Source: Pseudomonadota bacterium (GTDB lineage Bacteria > Pseudomonadota > Gammaproteobacteria > Steroidobacterales > Steroidobacteraceae). From it: a stretch of DNA of 64,000 nucleotides. Below, piece by piece: positions 16,395 through 25,880 of the stretch. Numbering within the stretch: the stretch's first letter is position 1; each line of letters opens with the position of its first letter. The translations under genes and the position numbers were made by a program. Where the stretch lies: NCBI GenBank assembly GCA_026398735.1, contig JAPLSH010000006.1:61490-125489 (forward strand), in the 5' to 3' direction. The notes under the pieces were generated by a model. That model did not search any database. It was not told the DNA's origin and worked only from the letters and a program-made list of their open reading frames with translations.

Positions 16395-17638
16395 GCCGGC
16401 CCGACTATGATGTGGCGATAGTGGGTGGTGGCGTAGTGGGTGCTGCGTTGGCGGCATTGCTTGTACGCCAGGCGCGTATCGATCCACAGCGTGTGCTGTT
16501 GGTGGAACGCGAGTTGGAGGATGGCGGCACGATTGCTCCGCCGGCTGTAGATGCACCGTTTGATTTGCGGGTGTGGGCGCTGTCGCAGGCCAGCCGTAAC
16601 GTGCTGCGCGCAGCCGGCGCCTATGACTTGCTCGACAGTGCCCGTGTGCAGCCTTATGAGGCCATGCGCGTCTGGCACGAGGGCAGCACGGCCGAGAGCC
16701 GCGATGCATTGCGCTTTGAGGCTGCTGCAGTCGGTGCTGTGGATTTGGGCGTAATAGTAGAGAACCGCGCAGTGCAGGCGGCCCTGCTGTCGGGCTGCAT
16801 CGCGGCCGGGGTGGTGCCACAGCGCGATACGCTGGTGTCGCTGACTCAGTCCGCTGCCGCCGTGCAGTTGCAGTTGCAGTCGCGGCAGTGCACGGCCGCA
16901 CTGCTGATCGGTGCCGACGGTGCGGCATCGCGGGTTCGGCAGTTGGCGGGCATCACCAGTACCGAGCGCAGCTATGGCCAACAAGCCATCGTCGCCAACC
17001 TGCAGTGCGAGTTACCGCATCAGCAGACTGCCTGGCAGGTGTTTTTGGACACTGGACCGCTGGCCTTGCTGCCTCTGCCGGGTAACCACTGTTCGCTGGT
17101 GTGGTCGATGATCGATGCGCGAGTGCCGCAGTTGCTCGAGCTGTCCGCTGATGAGTTCAGTGCAGCGCTGACGCGTGCCAGTGGTGGTGTGCTGGGCCGG
17201 TTGCAGCTCACCAGTGCACGGGCGCATTTCCCGCTGCGGCGCTTATCTGCGCAGCGCTATGTCGCCGGGCGCTGTGTGTTGGTTGGTGATGCGGCGCATG
17301 TGATCCATCCGCTGGCAGGCCAGGGTGTGAACCAAGGGTTGCTCGATGCTGCCGCGCTATGCGACGCGGTAGCCCAGCGACCGCCGCAGGAAGACGTGGG
17401 CGCTTTGCGACTGTTGCGCCGCTATGAGCGGGGACGTCGCAGCGGCAATGCGCTGGTGGGCGGCCTGATGGATGCGCTGGATCATTTGCTGTCGCGACCG
17501 CCGGATATGGCCGGGCGACTGGCGCGCGAAGGCATGAGTGTGGTGGCGCGCAGTGCGCTGCTGCGGCAGTGGTTCGCGCGTCAGGCGATGGGTACTGCGG
17601 GTGAAGCGCCGGCGGCGGCGCGCGGAGTCTTTAGCTGA
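16391..17638 (+). CDS. ubiI: UbiI/VisC-family ubiquinone hydroxylase
   Basis: A second FAD-dependent ubiquinone hydroxylase, 415 residues, with IVGGGVVGAALA near the start, IGADGAASRVR and GDAAHVIHPLAGQGVNQGLLD. Order and motif fit UbiI (C5 hydroxylation), but closely related UbiF/UbiL functions cannot be excluded by eye. The last eight bases overlap the convergent phhB. Confidence 0.88.
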   Translation: MSRPDYDVAIVGGGVVGAALAALLVRQARIDPQRVLLVERELEDGGTIAPPAVDAPFDLRVWALSQASRNVLRAAGAYDLLDSARVQPYEAMRVWHEGSTAESRDALRFEAAAVGAVDLGVIVENRAVQAALLSGCIAAGVVPQRDTLVSLTQSAAAVQLQLQSRQCTAALLIGADGAASRVRQLAGITSTERSYGQQAIVANLQCELPHQQTAWQVFLDTGPLALLPLPGNHCSLVWSMIDARVPQLLELSADEFSAALTRASGGVLGRLQLTSARAHFPLRRLSAQRYVAGRCVLVGDAAHVIHPLAGQGVNQGLLDAAALCDAVAQRPPQEDVGALRLLRRYERGRRSGNALVGGLMDALDHLLSRPPDMAGRLAREGMSVVARSALLRQWFARQAMGTAGEAPAAARGVFS

Positions 17639-17969
17639 GAGCGATGGCGTCGAGCTTGGCGGCGCAGATGAAGTCGTTCTCGGATAAACCCTGTATGGCG
17701 TGAGTGGTGTAGCGCACCCGGCAATAGCCCCAGCCGATTTCAATGTCTGGATGGTGGTCTTCGATGTTGGCCACATGCGCTACAGCATTGGCAAAGCTCA
17801 TTGCCCGCAAAAAATCGATGAAGCGAAATTCGCGCTGGATGCTGGCGCCATCGAGCGACAGCTGCCAGGACTCGTGCAGGTACTGCAGCATTTCGGTCGC
17901 TGCTGCGCGTGCCAGCGCCTGTACGCCGCCCTCACAAGGTACACAGCGGCGTTCGGCGATGTTGGTCAT
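17631..17969 (-). CDS. phhB: 4a-hydroxytetrahydrobiopterin dehydratase
   Basis: Pterin-4a-carbinolamine dehydratase recycles the cofactor after aromatic hydroxylation. The 112-residue protein has the signature [20 protein letters not shown] followed by [12 protein letters not shown]. No phenylalanine hydroxylase is in the window. The start overlaps the ispG stop by four bases, an unusual coupling with isoprenoid synthesis. Confidence 0.93.
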   Translation of the reverse strand: MTNIAERRCVPCEGGVQALARAAATEMLQYLHESWQLSLDGASIQREFRFIDFLRAMSFANAVAHVANIEDHHPDIEIGWGYCRVRYTTHAIQGLSENDFICAAKLDAIALS

Positions 17970-19195
17970 GGCGTGTCGCTGCGGGGCGGGTAGGTGCGCT
18001 CAATGTAACGCTCGATGAGTTGCTGAAACTCGTCGGCGATGTGGTCACCCTTGAGCGTTACGGTTTTCTCGCCGTCTTCATAGACCGGTGCCACGGGACG
18101 CTCGCCAGTGCCGGGCAAGCTGATGCCCAGATTGGCGTGTCGGCTTTCGCCCGGGCCGTTGACCACGCAGCCCATCACCGCGACGGTCATGTTTTCGACG
18201 CCCACATGGTGCTGGCGCCACTGTGGCATGCGATGACGGATGTGCGATTGGATGCGCTGCGCCAGTTCCTGAAAATAGGTGCTGGTGGTGCGGCCGCAAC
18301 CCGGGCAGGCCACCACCATCGGCAGGAAGGCGCGAAGACCCATGGTCTGCAAAATTTCCTGGGCGACGATGACCTCTTGGGTGCGATCACCACCAGGCTC
18401 GGGGGTCAGTGACACACGGATGGTGTCGCCGATGCCTTCGGCCAACAGGATGCCGATGCCGGCAGTAGAGGCCACGATGCCCTTGGAGCCCATGCCCGCT
18501 TCGGTCAGGCCCAGGTGCAAGGGCCAATCGCAGCGTGCTGCCAGATTGCGATAGACCGCGATGAGGTCTTGAACGCCGCTGACCTTGGCCGACAGGATGA
18601 TGTGATCGCGCGGCAGGCCCAGCTCGACAGCCAGCTGCGCGCTTTCGAGGGCCGAACGCACGATGGCTTCCCGCATCACGGTTTGAGCAGTAGCCGGTTG
18701 TGGCAGTGCGCTGTTCTCATCCATCAATCGGGCCAGCAGGTCTTGGTCCAGGCTGCCCCAGTTGACGCCGATGCGTACCGGCTTGGCCTGGCGACAAGCA
18801 ATGTCGATCATTTGGGCAAACTGACTGTCGCGCTTGCTACCGCGCCCCACGTTGCCGGGGTTGATGCGGTATTTGGCTAGAGCCTCGGCGCAGGCCGGAT
18901 GCTCGGTCAGCAGTTTGTGGCCATTAAAGTGAAAGTCACCGACCAGCGGCACTGTGCAACCTGCGGCGGCGAGGCGGTCGCGGATGTGCGGTACGGCCGC
19001 GGCGGCTTCGCTGCTGTTGACCGTGATTCGCACCAGTTCGGAGCCGGCTTTGGCCAGCGCGCGAACCTGCTCGACTGTGCCGTCGATGTCGGCGGTGTCG
19101 GTGTTGGTCATGGACTGCACGGCGATCGGCGCGCTGCTGCCGATGCGCACGGCGCCGACGGTGGTAGTGAGACTTTGGCGGCGGATGAAGCTCAT
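17966..19195 (-). CDS. ispG: 4-hydroxy-3-methylbut-2-en-1-yl diphosphate synthase
   Basis: IspG is the [4Fe-4S] reductase of the MEP isoprenoid pathway. The 409-residue protein shows [30 protein letters not shown] and NPGNVG, and the cluster cysteines in ACPGCGRT and CVVNGPGE. The start MSFIRRQS at 19195 is preferred over an ATG nine bases upstream because that ATG overlaps the putative -10 box TACAAT. Confidence 0.95.
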   Translation of the reverse strand: MSFIRRQSLTTTVGAVRIGSSAPIAVQSMTNTDTADIDGTVEQVRALAKAGSELVRITVNSSEAAAAVPHIRDRLAAAGCTVPLVGDFHFNGHKLLTEHPACAEALAKYRINPGNVGRGSKRDSQFAQMIDIACRQAKPVRIGVNWGSLDQDLLARLMDENSALPQPATAQTVMREAIVRSALESAQLAVELGLPRDHIILSAKVSGVQDLIAVYRNLAARCDWPLHLGLTEAGMGSKGIVASTAGIGILLAEGIGDTIRVSLTPEPGGDRTQEVIVAQEILQTMGLRAFLPMVVACPGCGRTTSTYFQELAQRIQSHIRHRMPQWRQHHVGVENMTVAVMGCVVNGPGESRHANLGISLPGTGERPVAPVYEDGEKTVTLKGDHIADEFQQLIERYIERTYPPRSDTP

Positions 19196-19202
19196 GGCTG
19201 CC

Positions 19203-19232
19203 ATTGTAGGCACGCCAGCGGCGTGGGCCCAA
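19203..19232 (-). promoter_or_regulatory. Promoter of ispG-phhB (leaderless type)
   Basis: On the minus strand TTGGGC (19227-19232), an 18-base spacer and TACAAT (19203-19208). The -10 ends seven bases before the ATG at 19195. Confidence 0.5.
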
Positions 19233-19280
19233 GCCTTGCTATGCTGGACTGTCATTTTTGTGCCATCACAGGTGCCCTCC

Positions 19281-19643
19281 ATGGAACGCCCCAAGCTGCG
19301 CGGCCCCCGTCTGCTCAAAGCACTGTTGGTGAGCTGGCAGGGCCTGGTGCAGGCCTGGCAGCAAGAAGCAGCGTTTCGCCAGGAGATGGCCTTGGCCGTC
19401 GTGGTCATTCCGCTCGGGCTGTATCTAGGTCAAAACGGCATCGAGCGCGTGTTGCTCATCGGGCCGATGTTTCTGGTCATCATCGTCGAACTGATCAACA
19501 GCGCCGTGGAGGCCACTGTGGACCGTATCGGAATCGAACCCAATGCCCTGTCGGGTATGGCCAAGGACTTCGGGTCTGCGGCGGTGTGGATATCGCTGCT
19601 GTTTTTGGCAGTTACTTGGCTGCTCGTATTGTGGCCGGCATGA
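19281..19643 (+). CDS. dgkA: Diacylglycerol kinase DgkA
   Basis: A 120-residue inner-membrane kinase with three hydrophobic helices that phosphorylates diacylglycerol released during osmoregulated glucan synthesis. The catalytic stretch [17 protein letters not shown] and the AFRQEMA segment match the family. The stop overlaps the next gene's ATG (ATGA), coupling it to the protease gene. Confidence 0.94.
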   Translation: MERPKLRGPRLLKALLVSWQGLVQAWQQEAAFRQEMALAVVVIPLGLYLGQNGIERVLLIGPMFLVIIVELINSAVEATVDRIGIEPNALSGMAKDFGSAAVWISLLFLAVTWLLVLWPA

Positions 19644-22459
19644 GCCGCGCGCTGCGCGGTTGGTTATTGCCGGCTCTGGCGGCTGTTCTGGCAGTGCCTG
19701 CCGGGGCGCAGCAGCCGGCTGTAGTCGAGAGCGCCAGTTGGTCTGCCACGCTCGAGCGCATTGCGCAAAGCGTGGTGGCCATTCAAATCGATTCGGTGCG
19801 TGCTTTCGATACCGAAGAGAGCAGTTCCTCGCAAGCCACGGGCTTTGTGATCGATGCTGAAAAAGGCCTCATCCTCACCAACCGTCATGTGGTGACGGCC
19901 GGTCCAGTGACCGCTGAGGCGACGTTTCTTGATCGTGAGGAAGTTCAGCTGTTCCCGCTGTACCGCGATCCGGTCCATGACTTTGGTCTGTACCGCTATG
20001 ACCCGAGCAAGCTGCGCTTCATCAAGCCGCGCTCTTTGCCCCTGTACCCGGAAGGTGCGCAGGTGGGCCGTGAGATTCGCGTCATCGGCAACAATGCCGG
20101 TGAGCAGTTGTCGATTCTGGCCGGCACGCTGGCACGGCTGGATCGTGAGGCACCGGCCTACGGGCTGGGCAAGTACAACGACTTCAACACGTTCTATCTG
20201 CAGGCGGCCTCTGGCACTTCTGGTGGTTCGTCAGGCTCGCCGGTGATCGACATCGAAGGGCGGGTCGTTGCGCTCAACGCTGGCGGGGCCACGGGCAATG
20301 CCTCCAGTTTTTATTTGCCGCTGGGTCGTGTGCGTCGCGCTGTCGAGTTGCTACGGGCCGGTAAGCCGGTCACACGCGGCACCTTGCAGACGGTGTTCGG
20401 CTACACGCCTTATGATGAATTGCGTCGTTTGGGTTTGGCTGCTGATACCGAAGCGACTATCCGCAAAGCCTTTCCGAAGGGCACTGGGATGCTGGTGGTC
20501 GGCCAGGTGCAACCTGGCTCGCCAGCCTTTGGGCAGTTGCAGCCGGGTGATGTGCTGGTAAAGCTGGACTCACGCTACGTCACGCAGTTTGAACCACTGG
20601 AAGCAGTGCTCGATGATGCTGTCGGCAAGAACGTCACCGTCGAGCTGCAGCGTGGTGGCAAGACGCTGACGACCGAATTGAAGGTGGGCGATCTGGAGGC
20701 GATCTCGCCAGCCTCTTTCGTTGAGTTCGGCGAGTCCGTGGTGCACGACTTCTCGTATCAGCAGGCGCGTCACTTTAATCTGCCGGTGCAGGGTGTGTAT
20801 GTGGCCAACCCGGGCTATGCCCTGGGTGCCGCTGGCGTGCCGCGCGCAGCACTGGTGACAGCAATCAATGGCCAACCGGTTGCACGCTTGGCGGATTTCA
20901 CTGCGGCGCTGCAAAAGCTTGGTGAGGGTGAGCGTGCAACGCTGCGCTACACAACGCTGGCCAACCCCAATGGCAGTGCACTCAAGTCGTTTCGCATGGA
21001 TCGGCGTTGGTTCCCTGCCGCGCAATGCCAGCGGGATGATGTGTCGGGACTGTGGCCTTGCAAGCCTCTGACCGACGTTGCACCGGCCAAACCGCAATCG
21101 CCGCGTTCGACCACCTATGCCACCAGCAAGGATCCGCTGGTCACTGCGTTGGCACCGTCACTGGTGCAGCTGAGCTTTGATATGCCTTATGCGGTGTCGG
21201 GCATCAGCGAGCGCAACTACCACGGCACAGGCTTGGTGGTGGATGCCGCGCGCGGCTTGGTCGTGACGGATCGAAACACGGTGCCGGTGGCACTGGGCGA
21301 TGTGCGATTGGTGTTTGGCGGCGCAGTGGAAGTGCCGGGCAAGGTGGAGTTCATCCATCCGCTGCACAATCTTGCCGTGATCTCGTATGACCCTGCGTTG
21401 GTGGGCACCACGCCGGTCAAGTCGGCCAAGCTCGACCTGGGTGGACTTAATTTGGGCGATGCTGTGACGGTGGTGGGACTCGATGGCGACGGCGATATTA
21501 AGTCGCGGCCGACCAGCATTGTGTCGCGTGACCCGCTGTTTCTGCCGCTGTCGCGAACCATGCAGTTCCGCGATTCCAATATTGAAGTGGTGCAGCTGCT
21601 CAATCCGCCCGAAGATTTTGATGGCGTGCTGGTCAATGCACGCGGCGAAGTGCGGGGTCTGTGGTCCAGCTTTGCGTTCGAGAGTGGCCGCGAGACTGTG
21701 CAAGGCAACCGCGGTGTGCCCATCGAGTTGGTCACCGAAATGCTCGATCGATTTCGCAGCGGCCAGCCATTGTACTCACTCGACGCAGACTTGGTGCTGC
21801 AGCCTCTGGCGGCCGCGCGGCGTTTGGGGCTGTCTGATGAATGGGTGCGGCGTATAGAGCAGGCCAACCCCGAGGCACGCCAGGTGCTGACCATCAACCG
21901 GCTGACCGGCGGCGCTGCGTCCAGCAAATTGCTGCAGCAGGGTGATCTGTTGCTGGCCATCGATGACCAGACGGTCACTCGTCTGCGCGATGTGGAGAAG
22001 CGCGTGGTGTCACGAGAGGCAGTCACGGTGACGGTGTGGCGCAACGATGCCGCACTGGTACTGCAAGTGCCCACTACGGCATTGCCAGGCACGGACATCG
22101 ACAGAATTGTGTTGTGGGCCGGCGCCACCTTGCAGGCGCCGCACCGGGCGATGAGCACGCAACGTGGCATCAAGCCCGAAGGCGTGTATGTGTCTTATTT
22201 CGCGTATGGCTCGCCGGCAACGCGCTATCGGCTGGTGCCTGGCCGTCGTATCGTCGAGGTTGACGGGCAGCCCACACCAGACTTGGACGCCTTCTTGAAG
22301 GTGGTGGCCGGACGTGCGGATCGCAGCTCTTTGCGTCTGCGGACGCTGACCTGGAACAACGCGCCAGAGGTCACCACGCTGAAGTTGGATCGTCAGTACT
22401 GGCCTACCTATGAGCTGCGCCGTGGAGCACAGGGATGGGAACGCAAACCGATTGAGTAG
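19640..22459 (+). CDS. Nma111/DEG7-like double HtrA protease with four PDZ domains
   Basis: The 939-residue protein has a signal peptide (cleavage near AGAQQ, residue 24) and two tandem trypsin-PDZ-PDZ units. In unit 1 the triad is present: H83 in TNRHVV, D114 in HDFGLY and S198 in GGSSGSPV. Unit 2 (from about residue 505) is degenerate: TDRNTV replaces the His motif and no GxSGG follows. PDZ-like domains lie near 275-340, 375-430, 740-790 and 840-900. This arrangement, the SGGSSGSPVID loop and the RGTLQ linker resemble eukaryotic Nma111/DEG7, here in a predicted periplasmic protein. Substrates unknown. It is translationally coupled to dgkA. Confidence 0.85.
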   Translation: MSRALRGWLLPALAAVLAVPAGAQQPAVVESASWSATLERIAQSVVAIQIDSVRAFDTEESSSSQATGFVIDAEKGLILTNRHVVTAGPVTAEATFLDREEVQLFPLYRDPVHDFGLYRYDPSKLRFIKPRSLPLYPEGAQVGREIRVIGNNAGEQLSILAGTLARLDREAPAYGLGKYNDFNTFYLQAASGTSGGSSGSPVIDIEGRVVALNAGGATGNASSFYLPLGRVRRAVELLRAGKPVTRGTLQTVFGYTPYDELRRLGLAADTEATIRKAFPKGTGMLVVGQVQPGSPAFGQLQPGDVLVKLDSRYVTQFEPLEAVLDDAVGKNVTVELQRGGKTLTTELKVGDLEAISPASFVEFGESVVHDFSYQQARHFNLPVQGVYVANPGYALGAAGVPRAALVTAINGQPVARLADFTAALQKLGEGERATLRYTTLANPNGSALKSFRMDRRWFPAAQCQRDDVSGLWPCKPLTDVAPAKPQSPRSTTYATSKDPLVTALAPSLVQLSFDMPYAVSGISERNYHGTGLVVDAARGLVVTDRNTVPVALGDVRLVFGGAVEVPGKVEFIHPLHNLAVISYDPALVGTTPVKSAKLDLGGLNLGDAVTVVGLDGDGDIKSRPTSIVSRDPLFLPLSRTMQFRDSNIEVVQLLNPPEDFDGVLVNARGEVRGLWSSFAFESGRETVQGNRGVPIELVTEMLDRFRSGQPLYSLDADLVLQPLAAARRLGLSDEWVRRIEQANPEARQVLTINRLTGGAASSKLLQQGDLLLAIDDQTVTRLRDVEKRVVSREAVTVTVWRNDAALVLQVPTTALPGTDIDRIVLWAGATLQAPHRAMSTQRGIKPEGVYVSYFAYGSPATRYRLVPGRRIVEVDGQPTPDLDAFLKVVAGRADRSSLRLRTLTWNNAPEVTTLKLDRQYWPTYELRRGAQGWERKPIE

Positions 22460-22472
22460 GCAGCAGCCTTGG

Positions 22473-22487
22473 TAGACTGACGGGATG
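22473..22487 (+). promoter_or_regulatory. Candidate -10 box directly before tsaC
   Basis: TAGACT (22473-22478) ends six bases before the ATG at 22485; TTGAGT lies 15 bases upstream of it, inside the last codons of the protease gene. Confidence 0.4.
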
Positions 22488-23462
22488 GCACTGACCCTCC
22501 CGCCTCCGGTAGATGAGCTGCAGCGCGCTGTCTCGACGCTGCGCGCCGGTGGCTTGGTGGCCTTTGCCACCGAGACGGTTTATGGCTTGGGGGCAGACGC
22601 GCGCAACGAGGCGGCCGTACGGCGGTTGTTTGCTCTCAAGGGCCGGCCCTCCACCCATCCTGTCATTGTGCATCTGCATGATGCAGAGCAGATGCGGGAG
22701 TGGGTAAGTCAGGTGCCGCCTGTGGCGCAGCGCTTGGCCGGCGCCTTCTGGCCAGGACCGCTGACGCTGGTACTGCCGCGTGCGCCGGGCGTCAGTGATG
22801 TGATTACCGGCGGGCAGGGCACTGTTGCGCTGCGGGTGCCGGTACATCCGCTGGCGCGTGAGCTGTTGGCGGCGTTTGGTGGTGGCATCGTGGCGCCTTC
22901 GGCCAATCGCTACGGACATATCAGTCCAACATCGGCTGCGCATGTGCGCGCTGAGTTTGGTGATGCGGTGCAGGTGCTCGACGGGGGTGACTGCGAGGTC
23001 GGGTTAGAGTCGACGATCGTGTCTTGCTTGCAGGGCAGAGTGCAGTTGCTTCGACCTGGTGGCATCAGCCTGTCGCAGTTGCGAGCAGTAGTTGGTGAGG
23101 TCGATGCGGCCGGCGATGAGGATGCGCCGCGTGTGCCAGGCAGTACGCTGCAGCACTATGCGCCGCGCACTGCGTTGCGACTGGTAGAGGATCATGCGTT
23201 GGTGCAGGCAGTAGCCTCGCTGCGGGCGCAGGGCGCGCGCGTTGGCGTGCTGGCGCGTAGCGCAGCACCGGTTGAGGTGCAGACGACCCTGTGGCTGCAG
23301 GCACCGGCTACGGCGGCCGCCTTTGGTCACGACTTGTATGCGAACCTGCGACAGCTGGATGCATCCGGCTGCACGCAATTGTTGGCTGTGGCAGCGCCTG
23401 CGGGCGATGCGTGGGATGCGGTGCGCGACCGGCTGAGCCGGGCTGCGACTACCGCCTGTTGA
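22485..23462 (+). CDS. tsaC: L-threonylcarbamoyladenylate synthase, Sua5 type
   Basis: The enzyme makes threonylcarbamoyl-AMP for the t6A37 tRNA modification. The 325-residue length means a YrdC domain (1-200) plus a C-terminal Sua5 domain, unlike the roughly 190-residue E. coli TsaC. Motifs: FATETVYGLGADA, KGRPSTHPVIVH, GTVALRVP and APSANRYG. The C-terminal part has the linker VPGSTLQHYAPRT that closes the active site in Sua5 proteins. Confidence 0.93.
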   Translation: MALTLPPPVDELQRAVSTLRAGGLVAFATETVYGLGADARNEAAVRRLFALKGRPSTHPVIVHLHDAEQMREWVSQVPPVAQRLAGAFWPGPLTLVLPRAPGVSDVITGGQGTVALRVPVHPLARELLAAFGGGIVAPSANRYGHISPTSAAHVRAEFGDAVQVLDGGDCEVGLESTIVSCLQGRVQLLRPGGISLSQLRAVVGEVDAAGDEDAPRVPGSTLQHYAPRTALRLVEDHALVQAVASLRAQGARVGVLARSAAPVEVQTTLWLQAPATAAAFGHDLYANLRQLDASGCTQLLAVAAPAGDAWDAVRDRLSRAATTAC

Positions 23463-23502
23463 TCATCAATGGGCCTGGTGCCCCGAGGGCGGCAACGTCA
23501 CT

Positions 23503-24666
23503 ATGACTGCGAGCTGGATCGATCCGTTTGAAGATGCGCACATCGAGCGACTGGTGGCCCAATATGGCTCACCGCTGCTGATCGTCGATTGCCAACGCGC
23601 GCGTGCGCAGTACAAAAAGCTGGCCAAGGCGTTGCCGGGTGTAGACCTGCATTACGCACTCAAGCCGTTGCCGCATCCGGCCATCGTTCGCACCATGCTG
23701 TCGTTGGGAGGCTGGCTCGATCTGGCCACCACTGGCGAGGTGCAGTTGGCGCAGCGCTTGGGCGCGGATCCGCGCCGCTGCATCCACACCCATCCCATCA
23801 AGCGCGACCAGGACATCCGCAACGCACTGGCTGCAGGCGTGACGGTGTTTGTGGCCGACAACCCGGACGAGGTGCGCAAGTTCCGCCGGTACCGTGACAA
23901 GGCCGAGTTGCTGTTGCGAGTGTCGTTTCGCAGTCCGGGCGTGGTCAGTGATCTATCGCGTAAGTTCGGTTGTGAGCCGCAGGACGCGCTGGAGTTGGCG
24001 CGCCTGGCAGCAAGCCTGGGCGTCAAGCTGCGCGGTTTATCGTTTCATGTGGGCTCGCAGGCACCGGATGCGGGCATGCATGTGCAGGCCATAGAGGTGT
24101 GCACGGCACTGCTGGCCGCGGCACGCCGCGAAAAGCTCGGGCCACTTGATACGCTCGATATCGGTGGTGGGTTTCCCATCGATTACGTCGAGGCAGTGGC
24201 GGACATAGGCCGCTTTTGTGCACCGATTCGCAAGGCGCTCAAGGCAGTGCCTAAGCGCGTACGAGTGATTGCCGAGCCAGGTCGCTTTATCTCTGGACCC
24301 TCAGCGGTGGCTGTGTCGCGAGTCATGGGGCGGGCGCAGCGCGGTGGTGCCTGGTGGTATTACCTGGATGACGGTGTGTACGGTTCGTACAGCGGTCAGG
24401 TGTTTGATCACGGACGCTATCCGGTGCGCTCACTGCGCAAGGGCCCAATGCAGCCGTCGGTACTGGCGGGTCCGACCTGTGACAGCATCGATGTGGTGGC
24501 CGAGGGCGTGCCCATGCCACGGCTGCGAGAAGGCGATATTGTGGTGGGCGCGGCGATGGGTGCCTATACCTGGGCCTCGGCGTCCGAATTCAATTTTTTC
24601 CCCAAGGCCACGGTTGTGTCGGTTAACGAGACGCCTGGTGATAAGGGATCTGTGCTGGAACTGTGA
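23503..24666 (+). CDS. Ornithine/lysine decarboxylase, fold type III
   Basis: The 387-residue PLP enzyme resembles eukaryotic-type ornithine decarboxylases and the related bacterial L/ODCs. HYALKPLPHP near residue 49 holds the PLP lysine, FHVGSQ and IGGGFP bind cofactor phosphate, and GPTCDSID near residue 327 holds the catalytic Cys. It would make putrescine or cadaverine. Whether it prefers ornithine or lysine cannot be decided by eye. RraB follows 19 bases downstream. Confidence 0.88.
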   Translation: MTASWIDPFEDAHIERLVAQYGSPLLIVDCQRARAQYKKLAKALPGVDLHYALKPLPHPAIVRTMLSLGGWLDLATTGEVQLAQRLGADPRRCIHTHPIKRDQDIRNALAAGVTVFVADNPDEVRKFRRYRDKAELLLRVSFRSPGVVSDLSRKFGCEPQDALELARLAASLGVKLRGLSFHVGSQAPDAGMHVQAIEVCTALLAAARREKLGPLDTLDIGGGFPIDYVEAVADIGRFCAPIRKALKAVPKRVRVIAEPGRFISGPSAVAVSRVMGRAQRGGAWWYYLDDGVYGSYSGQVFDHGRYPVRSLRKGPMQPSVLAGPTCDSIDVVAEGVPMPRLREGDIVVGAAMGAYTWASASEFNFFPKATVVSVNETPGDKGSVLEL

Positions 24667-24685
24667 TCACGGCGGGAGTGGGCGA

Positions 24686-25087
24686 ATGAACTGGACAGTT
24701 GCGCTGCTGATCTTGGCAGCATTGATCTCGCTGGCGCGCATCGTGTCGCAGCTGCGGACCACGCTCAAGCCAAAGAAAGATGACGATTGGGATTCGCGCT
24801 TCATCGAGCAGCTGCGCAAGATGGGCTTTGCGCCCTTCGATCCCTACCCTGTGGATTTTTTCTTTGACCTGCCCGACGAACAGGCCTGCCGTGAGGTGAC
24901 TGAAGAGTTGGAGCCTGAGCAGTTTGTGATCGATAGCCGCTACGAGCCGGACACCGAGCGCTGGAGCCTGCACGCGCACCGCACGCTGCGTCTGCAGGTC
25001 GAGCAGATGCAGGCCTTTACGATACGCTTCAACGCGATGGCCCAGTCGCGCGGCGGGCGCTACGACGGCTGGGCAATCGGCAAGTAA
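24686..25087 (+). CDS. rraB: RraB-family ribonuclease E inhibitor with N-terminal membrane anchor
   Basis: The 133-residue product matches RraB from about residue 35 on (DDDWDSRFIEQLRKMGF..., ending with RGGRYDGWAIGK). RraB binds the C-terminal region of RNase E and inhibits cleavage. E. coli RraB is soluble; here residues 3-22 (WTVALLILAALISLARIVSQ) form a likely membrane helix. A Shine-Dalgarno-like GGGAG precedes the ATG. Confidence 0.8.
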   Translation: MNWTVALLILAALISLARIVSQLRTTLKPKKDDDWDSRFIEQLRKMGFAPFDPYPVDFFFDLPDEQACREVTEELEPEQFVIDSRYEPDTERWSLHAHRTLRLQVEQMQAFTIRFNAMAQSRGGRYDGWAIGK

Positions 25088-25096
25088 CGGCGGCGC

Positions 25097-25846
25097 TTAC
25101 TTCTTTTCGGTTTGCCGGCGCACGGCCTCGGCGGCAGCAGCGATTGCTGCCGGGTCACCCAGGTAGCGACTGGAGATCGGCTGCAGCGTTGCGTCCAGCT
25201 CGTACAGCAGCGGCACACCGGTAGGAATATTGAGTTCGGTGATGTCGGCTTCGGCGACGTTGTCGAGCATCTTGACCATGGCCCGCAGGCTGTTGCCATG
25301 GGCCGCCACCAGCACGTTCTGACCGGCCTTGAGGCGCGGTGCAATGGATTCGTTCCACACCGGCAGTACGCGCGCGAGCGTGTCTTTGAGTGACTCTGTG
25401 GCTGGCAGCAGCGCTGGATCAAGCCCCCCATAACGCACATCGTGACAAGGATGCCGGTCATCGCTGGCGGCTAGCGGCGGCGGCGGGATGTCGTAGCTGC
25501 GCCGCCAGATTTTGACCTGCGCTTCGCCATGCCGCTCGACGGTCTGAGCTTTGTCCAGACCTTGCAGTGCGCCGTAGTGGCGCTCGTTTAGGCGCCAGGT
25601 CTTTTCGATGGGCAGCCACAGCCGGTCCATTTCGTCCAAGGCCAGATGCAGCGTGCGGATCGCGCGCTTGAGCATCGAGGTGTAGCAGTAGTCGAAGCGA
25701 ATGCCAGTGGCCCGCAACTCGCGTCCGGCCTGCGCCGCTTCCTGTCTGCCCTGATCTGACAGATCGACATCGGTCCAACCGGTGAACAGATTGGCCACGT
25801 TCCAGACGCTTTGGCCATGACGCAGAAGGACGAGTTTGCCGGTCAA
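25097..25846 (-). CDS. gpmA: 2,3-bisphosphoglycerate-dependent phosphoglycerate mutase
   Basis: GpmA interconverts 3- and 2-phosphoglycerate. The 249-residue protein has [20 protein letters not shown] (phospho-His), the [11 protein letters not shown] loop and [12 protein letters not shown]. No ATG fits; the TTG at 25846 gives [11 protein letters not shown] at normal length and is preceded by GGAG at nine bases. Convergent with rraB. Confidence 0.93.
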   Translation of the reverse strand: MTGKLVLLRHGQSVWNVANLFTGWTDVDLSDQGRQEAAQAGRELRATGIRFDYCYTSMLKRAIRTLHLALDEMDRLWLPIEKTWRLNERHYGALQGLDKAQTVERHGEAQVKIWRRSYDIPPPPLAASDDRHPCHDVRYGGLDPALLPATESLKDTLARVLPVWNESIAPRLKAGQNVLVAAHGNSLRAMVKMLDNVAEADITELNIPTGVPLLYELDATLQPISSRYLGDPAAIAAAAEAVRRQTEKK

Positions 25847-25880
25847 GATGAATGCTCCAGTGAAGTGTGCAGTGCAGAGA

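Noticed and set aside
18899..19639. An in-frame extension of about 247 codons upstream of the double protease
   Set aside because: It covers ispG antisense and dgkA in another frame; the signal peptide starts at 19640 with a 4-base dgkA overlap.
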